NCBI GenBank assembly: GCA_937919015.1
Contig: CALFPN010000107.1
Location: 1-10,332 of the forward strand
Length of the DNA: 10,332 nt
Direction of reading: 5' to 3'
Source: an uncultured Clostridia bacterium
GTDB lineage: Bacteria; Bacillota; Clostridia; Lachnospirales; Anaerotignaceae
Shown here: in pieces, positions 1-6,060 of the stretch
How positions within the stretch are numbered: position 1 is the first letter of the stretch
Layout of the letters: the number at the start of each line of letters is the position of its first letter
Made by a program: the position numbers and the translations under genes
Notes under the pieces: generated by a model
The model's database searches: none
Seen by the model: the letters and a program-made list of their open reading frames with translations, nothing else
Told to the model about the DNA's origin: nothing

Positions 1-838
1 CTAATAGGGCTTGTTGTCTGTGAATTGCAGGCGGCAAGCCCTTTAACTTTGCCTTAATACGCCGATTATTATAATAGTCCAGATATTCGATCAATTCTTG
101 TTTAAATTGATTCATAGATTCAAATTTCTGAAGATAAAACAATTCTGTTTTCAATAAGCCGAAAAAATTTTCCATTACAGCATTGTCCAAGCAATTGCCC
201 TTACGACTCATACTCTGTCGAATACCTTTCTTTTGCAGCATTCTTTGATACTGTTTATGCTGGTAATGCCATCCCTGATCTGAGTGAAGAATCAGATTTG
301 TGTTATCAGGTATCTTTTCGAAAGCTTGCTCCAGCATTGTTATTACCATTCCTAAAACAGGACGATCAGAAATCGTATAACTGATCAAATCTCGACTATG
401 CAAATCGAGGATAGGCGACAAATATATTTTTTCGCCAAACAAGTTGAATTCTGTCACATCTGTTACCCATTTTTCGTTTGGTTTTTCAGCTTCAAATTCT
501 CTATTTAATAAGTTCGGTGCGATTTTCCCAACATCACCTTTGTAGGAACGATATTTTTTCTCTCTGACATGGCAAACTAAGCCCAGTTCTTTCATGAGTT
601 TCCGGACTGTTTTATGATTTAGATGAATTTTACACTTATGCAGTTCAGCAGTAATACGACGATATCCGTATCTTCCTTTATTTTCATGATAGATAGCGGT
701 AATTTCGCCTTTGACTGCTTCATACTTATCTGTTTTATTTAATTTTTTCAGATAATAATAGAATGTTGCACGGGGTAAATGAGCGATCGAAAGAAGAATT
801 GATAAAGAATGCTTTTCCCTTAGTTCCTGAACTACCAT
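1..838 (-). CDS. IS3-family transposase OrfB (DDE catalytic subunit), C-terminus cut by window edge
   Basis: This is the catalytic half of the transposase, which cuts and joins the element's ends. I translated the minus strand from the ATG at 838-836 and found 279 codons without a stop up to the window edge. An N-terminal HTH_21-like segment (about residues 1-60, ending in GRYGYRRI) is followed by an rve integrase core. The catalytic triad is complete: Asp127 (in WVTDVTEF), Asp187 (in HSDQGW) and Glu223 (in VMENFFG), with exactly 35 residues between the second Asp and the Glu, the DD(35)E spacing of the IS3 family. The C-terminal PPAIHRQQAL is typical of IS150-like proteins, so only a few residues are missing. 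The start ATG overlaps the orfA stop (TAATG). The frame is also open upstream of that ATG, and the protein is more likely made as an OrfAB fusion by -1 frameshifting. Confidence 0.94.
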   Translation of the reverse strand, partial: MVVQELREKHSLSILLSIAHLPRATFYYYLKKLNKTDKYEAVKGEITAIYHENKGRYGYRRITAELHKCKIHLNHKTVRKLMKELGLVCHVREKKYRSYKGDVGKIAPNLLNREFEAEKPNEKWVTDVTEFNLFGEKIYLSPILDLHSRDLISYTISDRPVLGMVITMLEQAFEKIPDNTNLILHSDQGWHYQHKQYQRMLQKKGIRQSMSRKGNCLDNAVMENFFGLLKTELFYLQKFESMNQFKQELIEYLDYYNNRRIKAKLKGLPPAIHRQQALL

Positions 839-1182
839 TACTTTCTGTGCTGGCGTCGCTCGTCTTCCAGAACTAAGGCGTGTAATTTTTTTAAGTATTC
901 GTTTTCAGCACGTAGCCGTTGCACTTCTGCTAATAGATCTTCTTCAATGTCTTTAGAAAATTTAGGAGGGCGTCCTGTACTTTTTCGGCCTCTGCGTTCA
1001 ACAGAAAAAGCATCTGGTCCTTCTTCCAGATAAATGCGTTCCCAGTTTTGGATTCTGTGATAATCACATACATCAAATTTTCGCGCTGTTTCACTATAAC
1101 CCAGTTTCTCTTCGATCATGGTTTCGATTACCATTTTTTTGAATTCTGCCGTATATTTTTTATTCGGTACTCCTTTTGGCAT
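838..1182 (-). CDS. IS3-family transposase OrfA (helix-turn-helix / leucine zipper)
   Basis: OrfA binds the ends of the element and, as the N-terminal part of the OrfAB fusion, directs the catalytic domain to them; made alone it often damps transposition. The 114-residue protein has a basic helix-turn-helix region at about residues 8-50 (the YTAEFKKMVIE start is typical of HTH_28/IS3 OrfA proteins), a basic linker (RRGRKSTGRPPK) and a C-terminal coiled coil at about 78-105 with leucines in heptad spacing. The length is normal for the family. The start ATG (1182-1180) is preceded by AGTGGGGTG with a short spacer. That ribosome site lies in one arm of an inverted repeat (1190-1233), which suggests control by RNA folding. 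Confidence 0.93.
   Translation of the reverse strand: MPKGVPNKKYTAEFKKMVIETMIEEKLGYSETARKFDVCDYHRIQNWERIYLEEGPDAFSVERRGRKSTGRPPKFSKDIEEDLLAEVQRLRAENEYLKKLHALVLEDERRQHRK
886..892 (-). promoter_or_regulatory. A7 slippery heptamer for programmed -1 frameshifting (OrfA to OrfAB)
   Basis: On the minus strand the orfA codons here read TTA AAA AAA TTA, so a canonical A_AAA_AAA heptamer is correctly phased in the zero frame at OrfA residues 97-99. A slip of one base back leads into a frame that stays open through ITRLSSGRRATPAQKV and joins the orfB ATG frame at 838. The fusion would be at least 394 residues. I see no strong stimulatory stem directly downstream, only a weak CTGG/CCAG pairing. IS3-family elements are known to use this type of site. 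Confidence 0.8.
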
Positions 1183-1189
1183 AAAAACA

Positions 1190-1233
1190 CCCCACTTGTT
1201 AGATTAGTATATCACACTGTCTAACAAATGGGG
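1190..1233 (-). promoter_or_regulatory. 14-bp RNA hairpin covering the orfA ribosome site (read-in block)
   Basis: Arms at 1233-1220 and 1203-1190 (minus strand CCCCATTTGTTAGA and TCTAACAAGTGGGG) pair over 14 positions, one of them G-U, around a 16-base loop. The proximal arm contains the GTGGGG ribosome site of orfA and is followed by TGTTTTT, so the hairpin could both hide the start and act as a terminator. The single non-Watson-Crick pair is G-U only in minus-strand RNA (A-C on the other strand), which fits a role in RNA running into the IS from the MATE gene side. Confidence 0.7.
1206..1214 (-). promoter_or_regulatory. Probable internal orfA promoter (extended -10, TGATATACT)
   Basis: The hairpin loop holds TGATATACT on the minus strand, an extended -10 box (TG, one base, TATACT). 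No good -35 lies 16-18 bases upstream. Transcription would start near 1199, inside the proximal arm, so RNA from this promoter would lack the outer arm and leave the ribosome site free. This is inference from position and consensus. Confidence 0.45.
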
Positions 1234-1242
1234 TTCAGTTCA
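1213..1242 (-). repeat. IS left terminal inverted repeat (IRL), approximate
   Basis: Read on the minus strand from the outside inward, the stretch begins TGAACTGAACCCCATTTG and continues into GTTAGACAGTGTG. This resembles the ends of IS150-group elements (TG..., then a C-run, then a GTTAGAC-like block). It lies directly upstream of orfA. The matching right end is outside the window, so the tip and the inner border cannot be fixed by comparison. Confidence 0.7.
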
Positions 1243-1265
1243 CGAAGAACAGGTCTTATTTTTTT
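1243..1265 (-). terminator. Remnant half of a bidirectional terminator behind the MATE gene, cut by the IS
   Basis: Behind the MATE stop the minus strand reads an A-run, then AAGACCTGTTC (1257-1247), then TTCG, and then the IS begins. On the plus strand the same bases are an arm followed by seven Ts (1259-1265). This is what one half of a bidirectional hairpin terminator with a short loop would look like. The partner arm (GAACAGGTCTT on the minus strand) is not present in the window and would lie beyond the IS right end. Only a 4-bp stem can still form here. Confidence 0.4.
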
Positions 1266-1267
1266 GC

Positions 1268-2638
1268 TTATGCTTCTTTTGACGCCACTTCGTCGAAAAT
1301 AGGCTGGATTTCGTTATGATATACCTTGCGGAACAAAACGATTGTAACCAGCAAAGCCATCACTTCGGCCAAAGGGAAGGAAATCCATGTGGCATTCAGC
1401 CCCCAGATGCGGGAGAAAATGAATGCGGAAGGCAGCAGCACCACCAGCTGACGCATCACAGAAATGGTCAGACTGACAACACCATGGCCCAAAGCCTGCA
1501 TAGTGGAGATACGGATAATATTGAAGCCGGCCAGCAGGAAGGACAGGCTAATCAGTCTCAATGCAGGGATACCGATAGACAGCATCTGTTCCGATGCATT
1601 GAAGATGCCCAAAAGCTGGGAGGTAAACAGCCAGAAGGCCAGCGTGCCTGCCCCCATCATGCTCATGGCATATACCGTTGCCAGACGCATGGTCGCCACC
1701 AGACGATCAGGCTTCCTTGCGCCATAGTTGAAGCCGATGATGGGAACCATACCATTATTCAGACCGAATACAGGCATGAAGATAAAGCTCTGCAGCTTGA
1801 AATAAACGCCGAATACTGCTGCCGCTGTGGAAGTGAAGGCGATGAGGATCTTATTCATCCCAAAGGTCATGACAGAACCGATGGATGCCATACAGATGGA
1901 AGGAATCCCGATGGCGTAAATCTTTCTCACTGCATTGGCCTGCAGATGATACCGTTTGGGATTGATGATGATATCATCATTTTTCTTTTTATTGAACCAC
2001 AATGCCAGACCGGCCGCACAAAACTGACCGATGACCGTTGCCAGTGCCGCCCCCCTGATGCCCAGAGCCGGAAAACCAAACCAGCCAAAAATCATAATGG
2101 GGTCAAGGATGATATTGATAATGGCACCAAGGCCCTGGGTCAGCATGGTATAGAAGGTTCTGCCGGTGGACTGCAGAATACGTTCAAAGGCAAACTGCAG
2201 GAAGATACCGAAGCACAGCCCGCCCACCAGTGTCAGATAATCCACACCGTACTGGATGATCTCTGCATCTTTTGTCTGCAGGCTAAAGAACAGTCTGCTG
2301 CCGAAAACGCAAAGCAGGCTCATCACCGCTGCGCTCAAAAACAGCAGCAGTACCCCGTTGTTGGCGATGAGATTGGCTCTTTCCTTATTCTTTTCCCCCA
2401 GAGAACGGGAAACCAGCGCATTCATACCTACCCCGGTACCGGTACCGATGGCAATCATCAGGTTCTGGGCGGGAAAGGCCAGAGAAACAGCCGTCAGGGC
2501 ATTTTCACTCAGCTGCGCCACGAACATACTGTCAACGATGTTATATAAGGCCTGCACCAGCATGGACGCCATCATAGGCAGCGACATGGAGAGCAGGAGT
2601 TTATTGATGGGCATCACGCCCATTTTGTTCTGTTCCAT
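1268..2638 (-). CDS. MATE family efflux transporter
   Basis: This is an inner-membrane exporter of the multidrug and toxic compound extrusion family, driven by a Na+ or H+ gradient; the substrate cannot be read from the sequence. The 456-residue length is normal. About twelve hydrophobic segments lie in two homologous lobes (about residues 14-220 and 235-440). The first helix region carries the family pattern SLPMMASMLVQALYNIVDS (Asp36), and the first loop has SRSLGEKNKERA. The C-terminal tail is short and charged. Start chosen at 2638 because AAAGGA (2652-2647) sits eight bases upstream. It resembles the MepA/DinF-like MATE proteins common in Clostridia. The gene is alone between the guaB terminator and the IS, so no operon partner hints at its cargo. 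Confidence 0.9.
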   Translation of the reverse strand: MEQNKMGVMPINKLLLSMSLPMMASMLVQALYNIVDSMFVAQLSENALTAVSLAFPAQNLMIAIGTGTGVGMNALVSRSLGEKNKERANLIANNGVLLLFLSAAVMSLLCVFGSRLFFSLQTKDAEIIQYGVDYLTLVGGLCFGIFLQFAFERILQSTGRTFYTMLTQGLGAIINIILDPIMIFGWFGFPALGIRGAALATVIGQFCAAGLALWFNKKKNDDIIINPKRYHLQANAVRKIYAIGIPSICMASIGSVMTFGMNKILIAFTSTAAAVFGVYFKLQSFIFMPVFGLNNGMVPIIGFNYGARKPDRLVATMRLATVYAMSMMGAGTLAFWLFTSQLLGIFNASEQMLSIGIPALRLISLSFLLAGFNIIRISTMQALGHGVVSLTISVMRQLVVLLPSAFIFSRIWGLNATWISFPLAEVMALLVTIVLFRKVYHNEIQPIFDEVASKEA

Positions 2639-2668
2639 TTTCTGAATCCTTTCTTTTGTATGAAAACC

Positions 2669-2696
2669 GATATATTAAAAACAGATTAGAAAACAA
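2669..2696 (-). promoter_or_regulatory. Possible promoter of the MATE gene
   Basis: In the 70 bases between the guaB terminator and the MATE start, the minus strand has TTGTTT (2696-2691) and TATATC (2674-2669) separated by 16 bases. Each is only a partial match to consensus, but the stretch is AT-rich and must hold the promoter, since a terminator lies directly upstream. Confidence 0.4.
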
Positions 2697-2703
2697 GTTG
2701 TCC

Positions 2704-2734
2704 AAGAAAACAGCCTTCCATACGGAAGGCTGTT
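2704..2734 (-). terminator. Rho-independent terminator of guaB
   Basis: Minus strand: perfect 11-bp arms (AACAGCCTTCC at 2734-2724 and GGAAGGCTGTT at 2719-2709) around a four-base loop, followed by TTTTCTT. It lies 18 bases behind the guaB stop. Confidence 0.92.
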
Positions 2735-2752
2735 GAAGTCTTTCAAAAACTT

Positions 2753-4255
2753 TTATTTGATCTGAGGATTGTCTTTCAGCAGTACGTCATGTGCGCCGCC
2801 TTCCACCAGAGATGTTGTGGAGATGACTGTGATCTTCGCTTTTTCCTGCAGTTCTGGAATGGTCAGCACACCACAGTTGCACATGGTAGATTTTACTTTC
2901 TTCAGGGACAGACCAACGTTGTCACGCAGACTGCCTGCGTAAGGAACGTAGGAGTCAACGCCTTCTTCAAAGGACAGCTTTGCGTCGCCGCCCATGTCGT
3001 ATCTCTGCCAGTTTCTTGCTCTTGCAGAACCTTCGCCCCAGTATTCTTTCATGTATGTGCCGTTGATGTTCACTTTGTTTGTAGGAGATTCATCGAAGCG
3101 AGCGAAGTATCTGCCCAGCATGATAAAGTCTGCGCCCATAGCCAGTGCCAGTGTCATGTGGTAGTCATATACGATACCGCCATCGGAACAGATAGGAACA
3201 TAAATACCTGTTTCTTTGAAGTATTCATCTCTTGCCTGTGCAACTTCGATGACAGCGGAAGCCTGGCCACGGCCGATCCCCTTCTGTTCACGAGTGATAC
3301 AGATAGAACCGCCGCCGATACCTACTTTAACGAAGTCTGCGCCGCATTCTGCCAGGAAACGGAAGCCTTCTGCGTCTACAACGTTACCGGCACCTACTTT
3401 TACGGAATCGCCGTAGGTTGCTCTAATCCATTCCAGTGTATCCTTCTGCCATTCGCTGTAGCCTTCGGAAGAGTCGATGGTCATGATGTCAACCCCTGCT
3501 TCTACCAGAGCGGGAACTCTTTCTTTGTAGTCTCTTGTGTTAATACCGGCACCTACCACATAGCGTTTGTCTGCATCCAGCAGTTCGTCTTTGTTTTCTT
3601 TATGGCTTGCATAGTCTTTACGGAATACCAGATATTCCAGTCTGCCTTCCGCATCAACGATAGGCAGCTGATTGATCTTGTTATCCCAGATGATGTTGTT
3701 TGCTTCTTTCAGGGATGTGCCGGAAGGAGCCCAGATCAGATCGGACATGGGTGTCATGAAATCTTTTACCAGCTCTGTGCCTTCCATACGGCTGACACGG
3801 TAGTCTCTGCTTGTTACCAGACCTACCAGTTTACCCTGGGCTGTGCCGTCTGTTGTAACAGCTACTGTGGAATGGCCTGTTCTTGCTTTCAGAGCCAGAA
3901 TGTCATTCAGTGTGCTTTCAGGGCTGATATTGGAATCGGATACAACGAAGCCTGCTTTATAGGATTTTGCTCTTGCTACCATTGCAGCCTGTGCTTCGAT
4001 GGGCTGAGAGCCGTAAATGAAGGAGATACCGCCTTCTTTCGCCAGAGCCACTGCCATTTTGTCATCGGATACCGCCTGCATAACTGCGGATACCAGAGGG
4101 ATATTCATTTCCAGTGCGGGTTTTTCGCCTTTTTTGAATTTCACTACGGGTGTTTTCAGGCTTACATTGTCCACCATGCATTCTTTTGTGGAATAGCCGG
4201 GAACAAGCAGGAATTCACTAAAAGTTCTGGAAGGTTCTGTGAAAAAAGTTGCCAT
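2753..4255 (-). CDS. guaB: Inosine-5'-monophosphate dehydrogenase (T. foetus-like type)
   Basis: The enzyme oxidises IMP to XMP with NAD+, the committed step to guanine nucleotides, in the cytosol as a tetramer. The 500-residue protein is a TIM barrel interrupted by a CBS pair (about 105-220). Visible active-site parts: Asp261 (TIDSSEG), the IMP loop GIGGGSICITREQ with catalytic Cys319, Asp358 in CSDGG, and the mobile flap RARNWQRYD with Arg418-Tyr419. From memory the sequence and numbering closely match the Tritrichomonas foetus enzyme, including Lys310 and Glu431. A longer frame starts at 4306, but I chose the ATG at 4255 because AGGAGGAG lies seven bases upstream and the family begins there (MATFFTEP). 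It is transcribed alone, between the folA terminator and its own terminator. Confidence 0.96.
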   Translation of the reverse strand: MATFFTEPSRTFSEFLLVPGYSTKECMVDNVSLKTPVVKFKKGEKPALEMNIPLVSAVMQAVSDDKMAVALAKEGGISFIYGSQPIEAQAAMVARAKSYKAGFVVSDSNISPESTLNDILALKARTGHSTVAVTTDGTAQGKLVGLVTSRDYRVSRMEGTELVKDFMTPMSDLIWAPSGTSLKEANNIIWDNKINQLPIVDAEGRLEYLVFRKDYASHKENKDELLDADKRYVVGAGINTRDYKERVPALVEAGVDIMTIDSSEGYSEWQKDTLEWIRATYGDSVKVGAGNVVDAEGFRFLAECGADFVKVGIGGGSICITREQKGIGRGQASAVIEVAQARDEYFKETGIYVPICSDGGIVYDYHMTLALAMGADFIMLGRYFARFDESPTNKVNINGTYMKEYWGEGSARARNWQRYDMGGDAKLSFEEGVDSYVPYAGSLRDNVGLSLKKVKSTMCNCGVLTIPELQEKAKITVISTTSLVEGGAHDVLLKDNPQIK

Positions 4256-4353
4256 TTTGATTCTCCTCCTATTTATGTTTTCTAATTTTGCTGTATAGTA
4301 TGCCAATTTAAATTTAAGTCTATATAAGTCTATATTAGAATAATTTTATCACT
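4256..4353 (-). promoter_or_regulatory. guaB leader and promoter region with two tandem 10-bp repeats
   Basis: The AT-rich stretch between the folA terminator and guaB must hold the guaB promoter. It contains two head-to-tail copies of AAGTCTATAT (4316-4325 and 4326-4335). On the minus strand each copy includes TAGACT, a fair -35 box; the inner one lies 16 bases before TACTAT. One turn of helix separates the copies, so they might also be a repressor or activator site. I do not recognise a PurR box or a purine riboswitch. The AGGAGGAG ribosome site is at 4270-4263. Confidence 0.4.
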
Positions 4354-4380
4354 AAAAAACCCCCTCTTCAAGGGGGCTTT
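4354..4380 (-). terminator. Rho-independent terminator of the thyA-folA operon
   Basis: Minus strand: CCCCCT (4376-4371), five-base loop, AGGGGG (4365-4360), then six Ts (4359-4354). An A-run before the stem gives only a weak T-run on the plus strand, so the hairpin mainly serves folA. It lies about 85 bases behind the folA stop. Confidence 0.9.
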
Positions 4381-4462
4381 TAGATTTTCCGATATTTTGT
4401 CGATTCCGTCAGTTTTCAGGCAAAATTTGATCTTTTTTCGTGGTTTTGTATACAGGATACGT

Positions 4463-4951
4463 TTATTTTCTTCTGTAGATATCAAAAGAGAATTTCACGC
4501 CCTTTTCCTCCTGCAGTTCACCCTTTTCCGCCAGTTCCCAGTCAGGGTGTTCGTCTAAGTTCGGGAAATGGGTATCGGCTTCGTAAGTTTCGTAGATTTT
4601 TGTTACATAGGCGGTTTCGCACTGGGGCAGCAGCTGTGCATAGATGGTGCCGCCGCCGGCAACAAAAATCTGTTTGTCTGTATAATCTTTCAGAACTGCG
4701 GGCAGTTCCTCAATGCCGTGGCACAGCACCACGCCTTCCGCTGCGTAGTCTTTATTTTTTGTCAAAACGATATTCACTCTGTTGGGCAGCGGTTTTTGAT
4801 TGGGAAAAGATTCCAGCGTCTTTCTGCCCATGACCAGCACATTCCCCGTGGTTTTCCGGCGGAAATATTTCAGATCCGCAGAAATGGGATGGAGCAGGTC
4901 GCCATCCTTACCAATGCCCCAGTTTGCATCTACAGCTACAATCAAATCCAT
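4463..4951 (-). CDS. folA: Dihydrofolate reductase
   Basis: The enzyme reduces dihydrofolate to tetrahydrofolate with NADPH, restoring the folate consumed by the thymidylate synthase encoded just upstream. At 162 residues it has the usual bacterial length. Family features in order: AVDANWGIGKDG at 6-17 (Met20-loop region), the acidic active-site Asp26 in ISADLKYFRR, VMGRKTLESF (about 40-49), LPNRVNIVLT (about 55-64) and the NADPH-binding FVAGGGTIY (about 95-103). Odd: the positions matching E. coli Pro21-Trp22 are Leu20-His21, a change at a normally conserved Trp near the substrate. The start is set by AGGAGGAG overlapping the thyA stop (TAAGGAGGAG), and the gap to thyA is 11 bases, so the two are translationally close. 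Confidence 0.96.
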   Translation of the reverse strand: MDLIVAVDANWGIGKDGDLLHPISADLKYFRRKTTGNVLVMGRKTLESFPNQKPLPNRVNIVLTKNKDYAAEGVVLCHGIEELPAVLKDYTDKQIFVAGGGTIYAQLLPQCETAYVTKIYETYEADTHFPNLDEHPDWELAEKGELQEEKGVKFSFDIYRRK

Positions 4952-4962
4952 GGTACTCCTCC

Positions 4963-5793
4963 TTACTCTGCAACGGGGATTCTGCCAAACCCTTTATGAT
5001 ACTGATAATCTTCCACGATGAAATCATCCACGGTGAAATCGTAGAAATTCTTGATTTCGGGGTTCAGACGAACCTTGGGTGCGGGCAAGGGTTCTCTTTC
5101 CAGCATTTCCTTTACCATATCGATATGTCTGTCATAGATATGCATATCGGAAATGACATGGATGAATTCGCCGGGCTCCAGACCGCTTACCTGGGCAAAC
5201 ATCATCAGCAGGGCAGAATACTGCACCACGTTCCAGTTATTTGCTGTCAGGGTGTCCTGAGAACGCTGGTTCAGGATGCCGTTCAGTTTATTGCCCGTTA
5301 CGTTGAAGGTCATGCTGTAGGCACAGGGTTCCAGACCCATTTCTGTCAGGTCTGCGAAGTTATAGATATTCGTCAGGATACGTCTGGACGCAGGGGTGTT
5401 TTTCAACTGCCACAGCACATTATCCACCTGATCCATTTCCCCGTGGGGGAATTTATATTTCACGCCCAGCTGGTAGCCGTAAGCCTTCCCAATGGTGCCG
5501 TTTTCATCCGCCCACTGATCCCAGATGCGGCTGTTCAGATCCTCTGTTCGGTTGGATTTTTTCTGCCAGATCCACAGGATCTCATCAATTGCAGATTTCC
5601 AGAAGGTCTGACGCAGGGTCATCATAGGGAATTCCTCCTGCAGGTTGTATCTGTTCACCACCCCGAAGGTCTTGATGGTATGGGCAGGCGTACCATCCTC
5701 CCATTTGGCGCGTACAATCTCGTTTTCCGTGGAAAACCCGCTTTCCAGAATCTGTCTGCAATTGGCCTTGAAAATTTCATCTGCTCTGCTCAT
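4963..5793 (-). CDS. thyA: Thymidylate synthase (ThyA type, divergent active-site loop)
   Basis: ThyA methylates dUMP to dTMP using methylene-tetrahydrofolate and releases dihydrofolate, which the next gene product recycles. The 276-residue protein has the usual length. Seen in order: Arg137-Arg138 (phosphate binding, ASRRIL), the nucleophile Cys157 in EPCAYS, QRSQD at 176-180, Asn188 (matching E. coli Asn177) and the dUMP-binding His218/Tyr220 (HIY). Odd: the canonical PCH motif is PCA, so the residue matching E. coli His147 is Ala. I recall PCA-type ThyA proteins elsewhere in Firmicutes and their phages, so this looks like a subfamily trait, not decay. The frame stays open for 77 more codons, but I start at 5793, where AAGGAGGAG lies four bases upstream and the family begins. 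Confidence 0.95.
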   Translation of the reverse strand: MSRADEIFKANCRQILESGFSTENEIVRAKWEDGTPAHTIKTFGVVNRYNLQEEFPMMTLRQTFWKSAIDEILWIWQKKSNRTEDLNSRIWDQWADENGTIGKAYGYQLGVKYKFPHGEMDQVDNVLWQLKNTPASRRILTNIYNFADLTEMGLEPCAYSMTFNVTGNKLNGILNQRSQDTLTANNWNVVQYSALLMMFAQVSGLEPGEFIHVISDMHIYDRHIDMVKEMLEREPLPAPKVRLNPEIKNFYDFTVDDFIVEDYQYHKGFGRIPVAE

Positions 5794-5874
5794 ATTGCTC
5801 CTCCTTTTTCTTTTTTCATCCTTTTCCTCTCTATCTTTTCCAAACCATGTGGTCATTTTTTCTGCAATAAAAAT

Positions 5875-5904
5875 ATTATAAACAAAAATAACACCTTTTG
5901 CCAG
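5875..5904 (-). promoter_or_regulatory. Promoter of thyA-folA
   Basis: On the minus strand CTGGCA (5904-5899, four of six -35 bases) and a perfect TATAAT (5880-5875) stand 18 bases apart. A start near 5868 would leave a leader of about 75 bases before thyA. Confidence 0.6.
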
Positions 5905-5975
5905 CCCCTTATACAAAGGGACAAAGAAAAAAGCGATCTCTAAAAAGGAAGAAGCATAAATATTCCGCCCACCTT

Positions 5976-5991
5976 TTTGATATGCATCAAA
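5976..5991. promoter_or_regulatory. Operator-like dyad TTTGAT-ATGC-ATCAAA
   Basis: Perfect six-base arms around ATGC form a 16-bp dyad. It lies about 70 bases upstream of the thyA promoter and twelve bases before a consensus TATAAT on the plus strand (6004-6009). The size fits a dimeric repressor site; no regulator family is assigned. Confidence 0.35.
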
Positions 5992-6031
5992 GAATTTTAA
6001 CGGTATAATATGTAAAAAAATCACACCTCTG

Positions 6032-6060
6032 TTGATTCTGCTTAGATTTTATGGTATATT
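6032..6060 (+). promoter_or_regulatory. Promoter of the liv operon
   Basis: TTGATT (6032-6037) and TATATT (6055-6060) are 17 bases apart, and the -10 box is extended by TG at 6053-minus-one spacing (ATGGTATATT). The start would be near 6067, giving a leader of about 124 bases. Confidence 0.65.

Larger units (their letters stand above)
1..1242 (-). mobile_element. IS3-family (IS150-like) insertion sequence, left part; right end outside window
   Basis: The element is recognised from two adjacent reading frames on the minus strand: a small HTH/leucine-zipper OrfA followed by a DDE integrase-type OrfB, the layout of the IS3 family. The left terminal repeat lies at about 1213-1242 (reading TGAACTGAACCCC inward from the outer tip), just outside orfA. 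The element is visibly more AT-rich than the host genes beside it, which fits a foreign origin. The window starts within the last codons of orfB, so the right end and the target duplication cannot be seen. Both frames are intact over the visible part, so the copy may be active. The exact outer tip (1242, give or take a few bases) is inferred from family resemblance. Confidence 0.93.

Noticed and set aside
1316..2548. A 410-codon open frame on the plus strand across the MATE gene
   Set aside because: Antisense to a convincing membrane transporter; Gln/His-rich low-quality translation without recognisable domains.
2789..4285. A 498-codon open frame on the plus strand across guaB
   Set aside because: It is fully antisense to a clear IMP dehydrogenase, is full of Cys, Phe and His as expected from a mirrored codon bias, and shows no domain or ribosome site.
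4256..4306. 17-codon upstream extension of guaB
   Set aside because: The AGGAGGAG ribosome site lies within it and points to the ATG at 4255, and the known family starts there.
5900..5920. Small inverted repeat CCCTT-ATACA-AAGGG in the thyA upstream region as a terminator
   Set aside because: The stem is only five pairs and no T-run follows on either strand.
5794..6024. 77-codon in-frame extension upstream of thyA
   Set aside because: The extension would cover the promoter with its perfect TATAAT, has no ribosome site at its start, and lies before the normal family start at 5793, which has a strong AAGGAGGAG.
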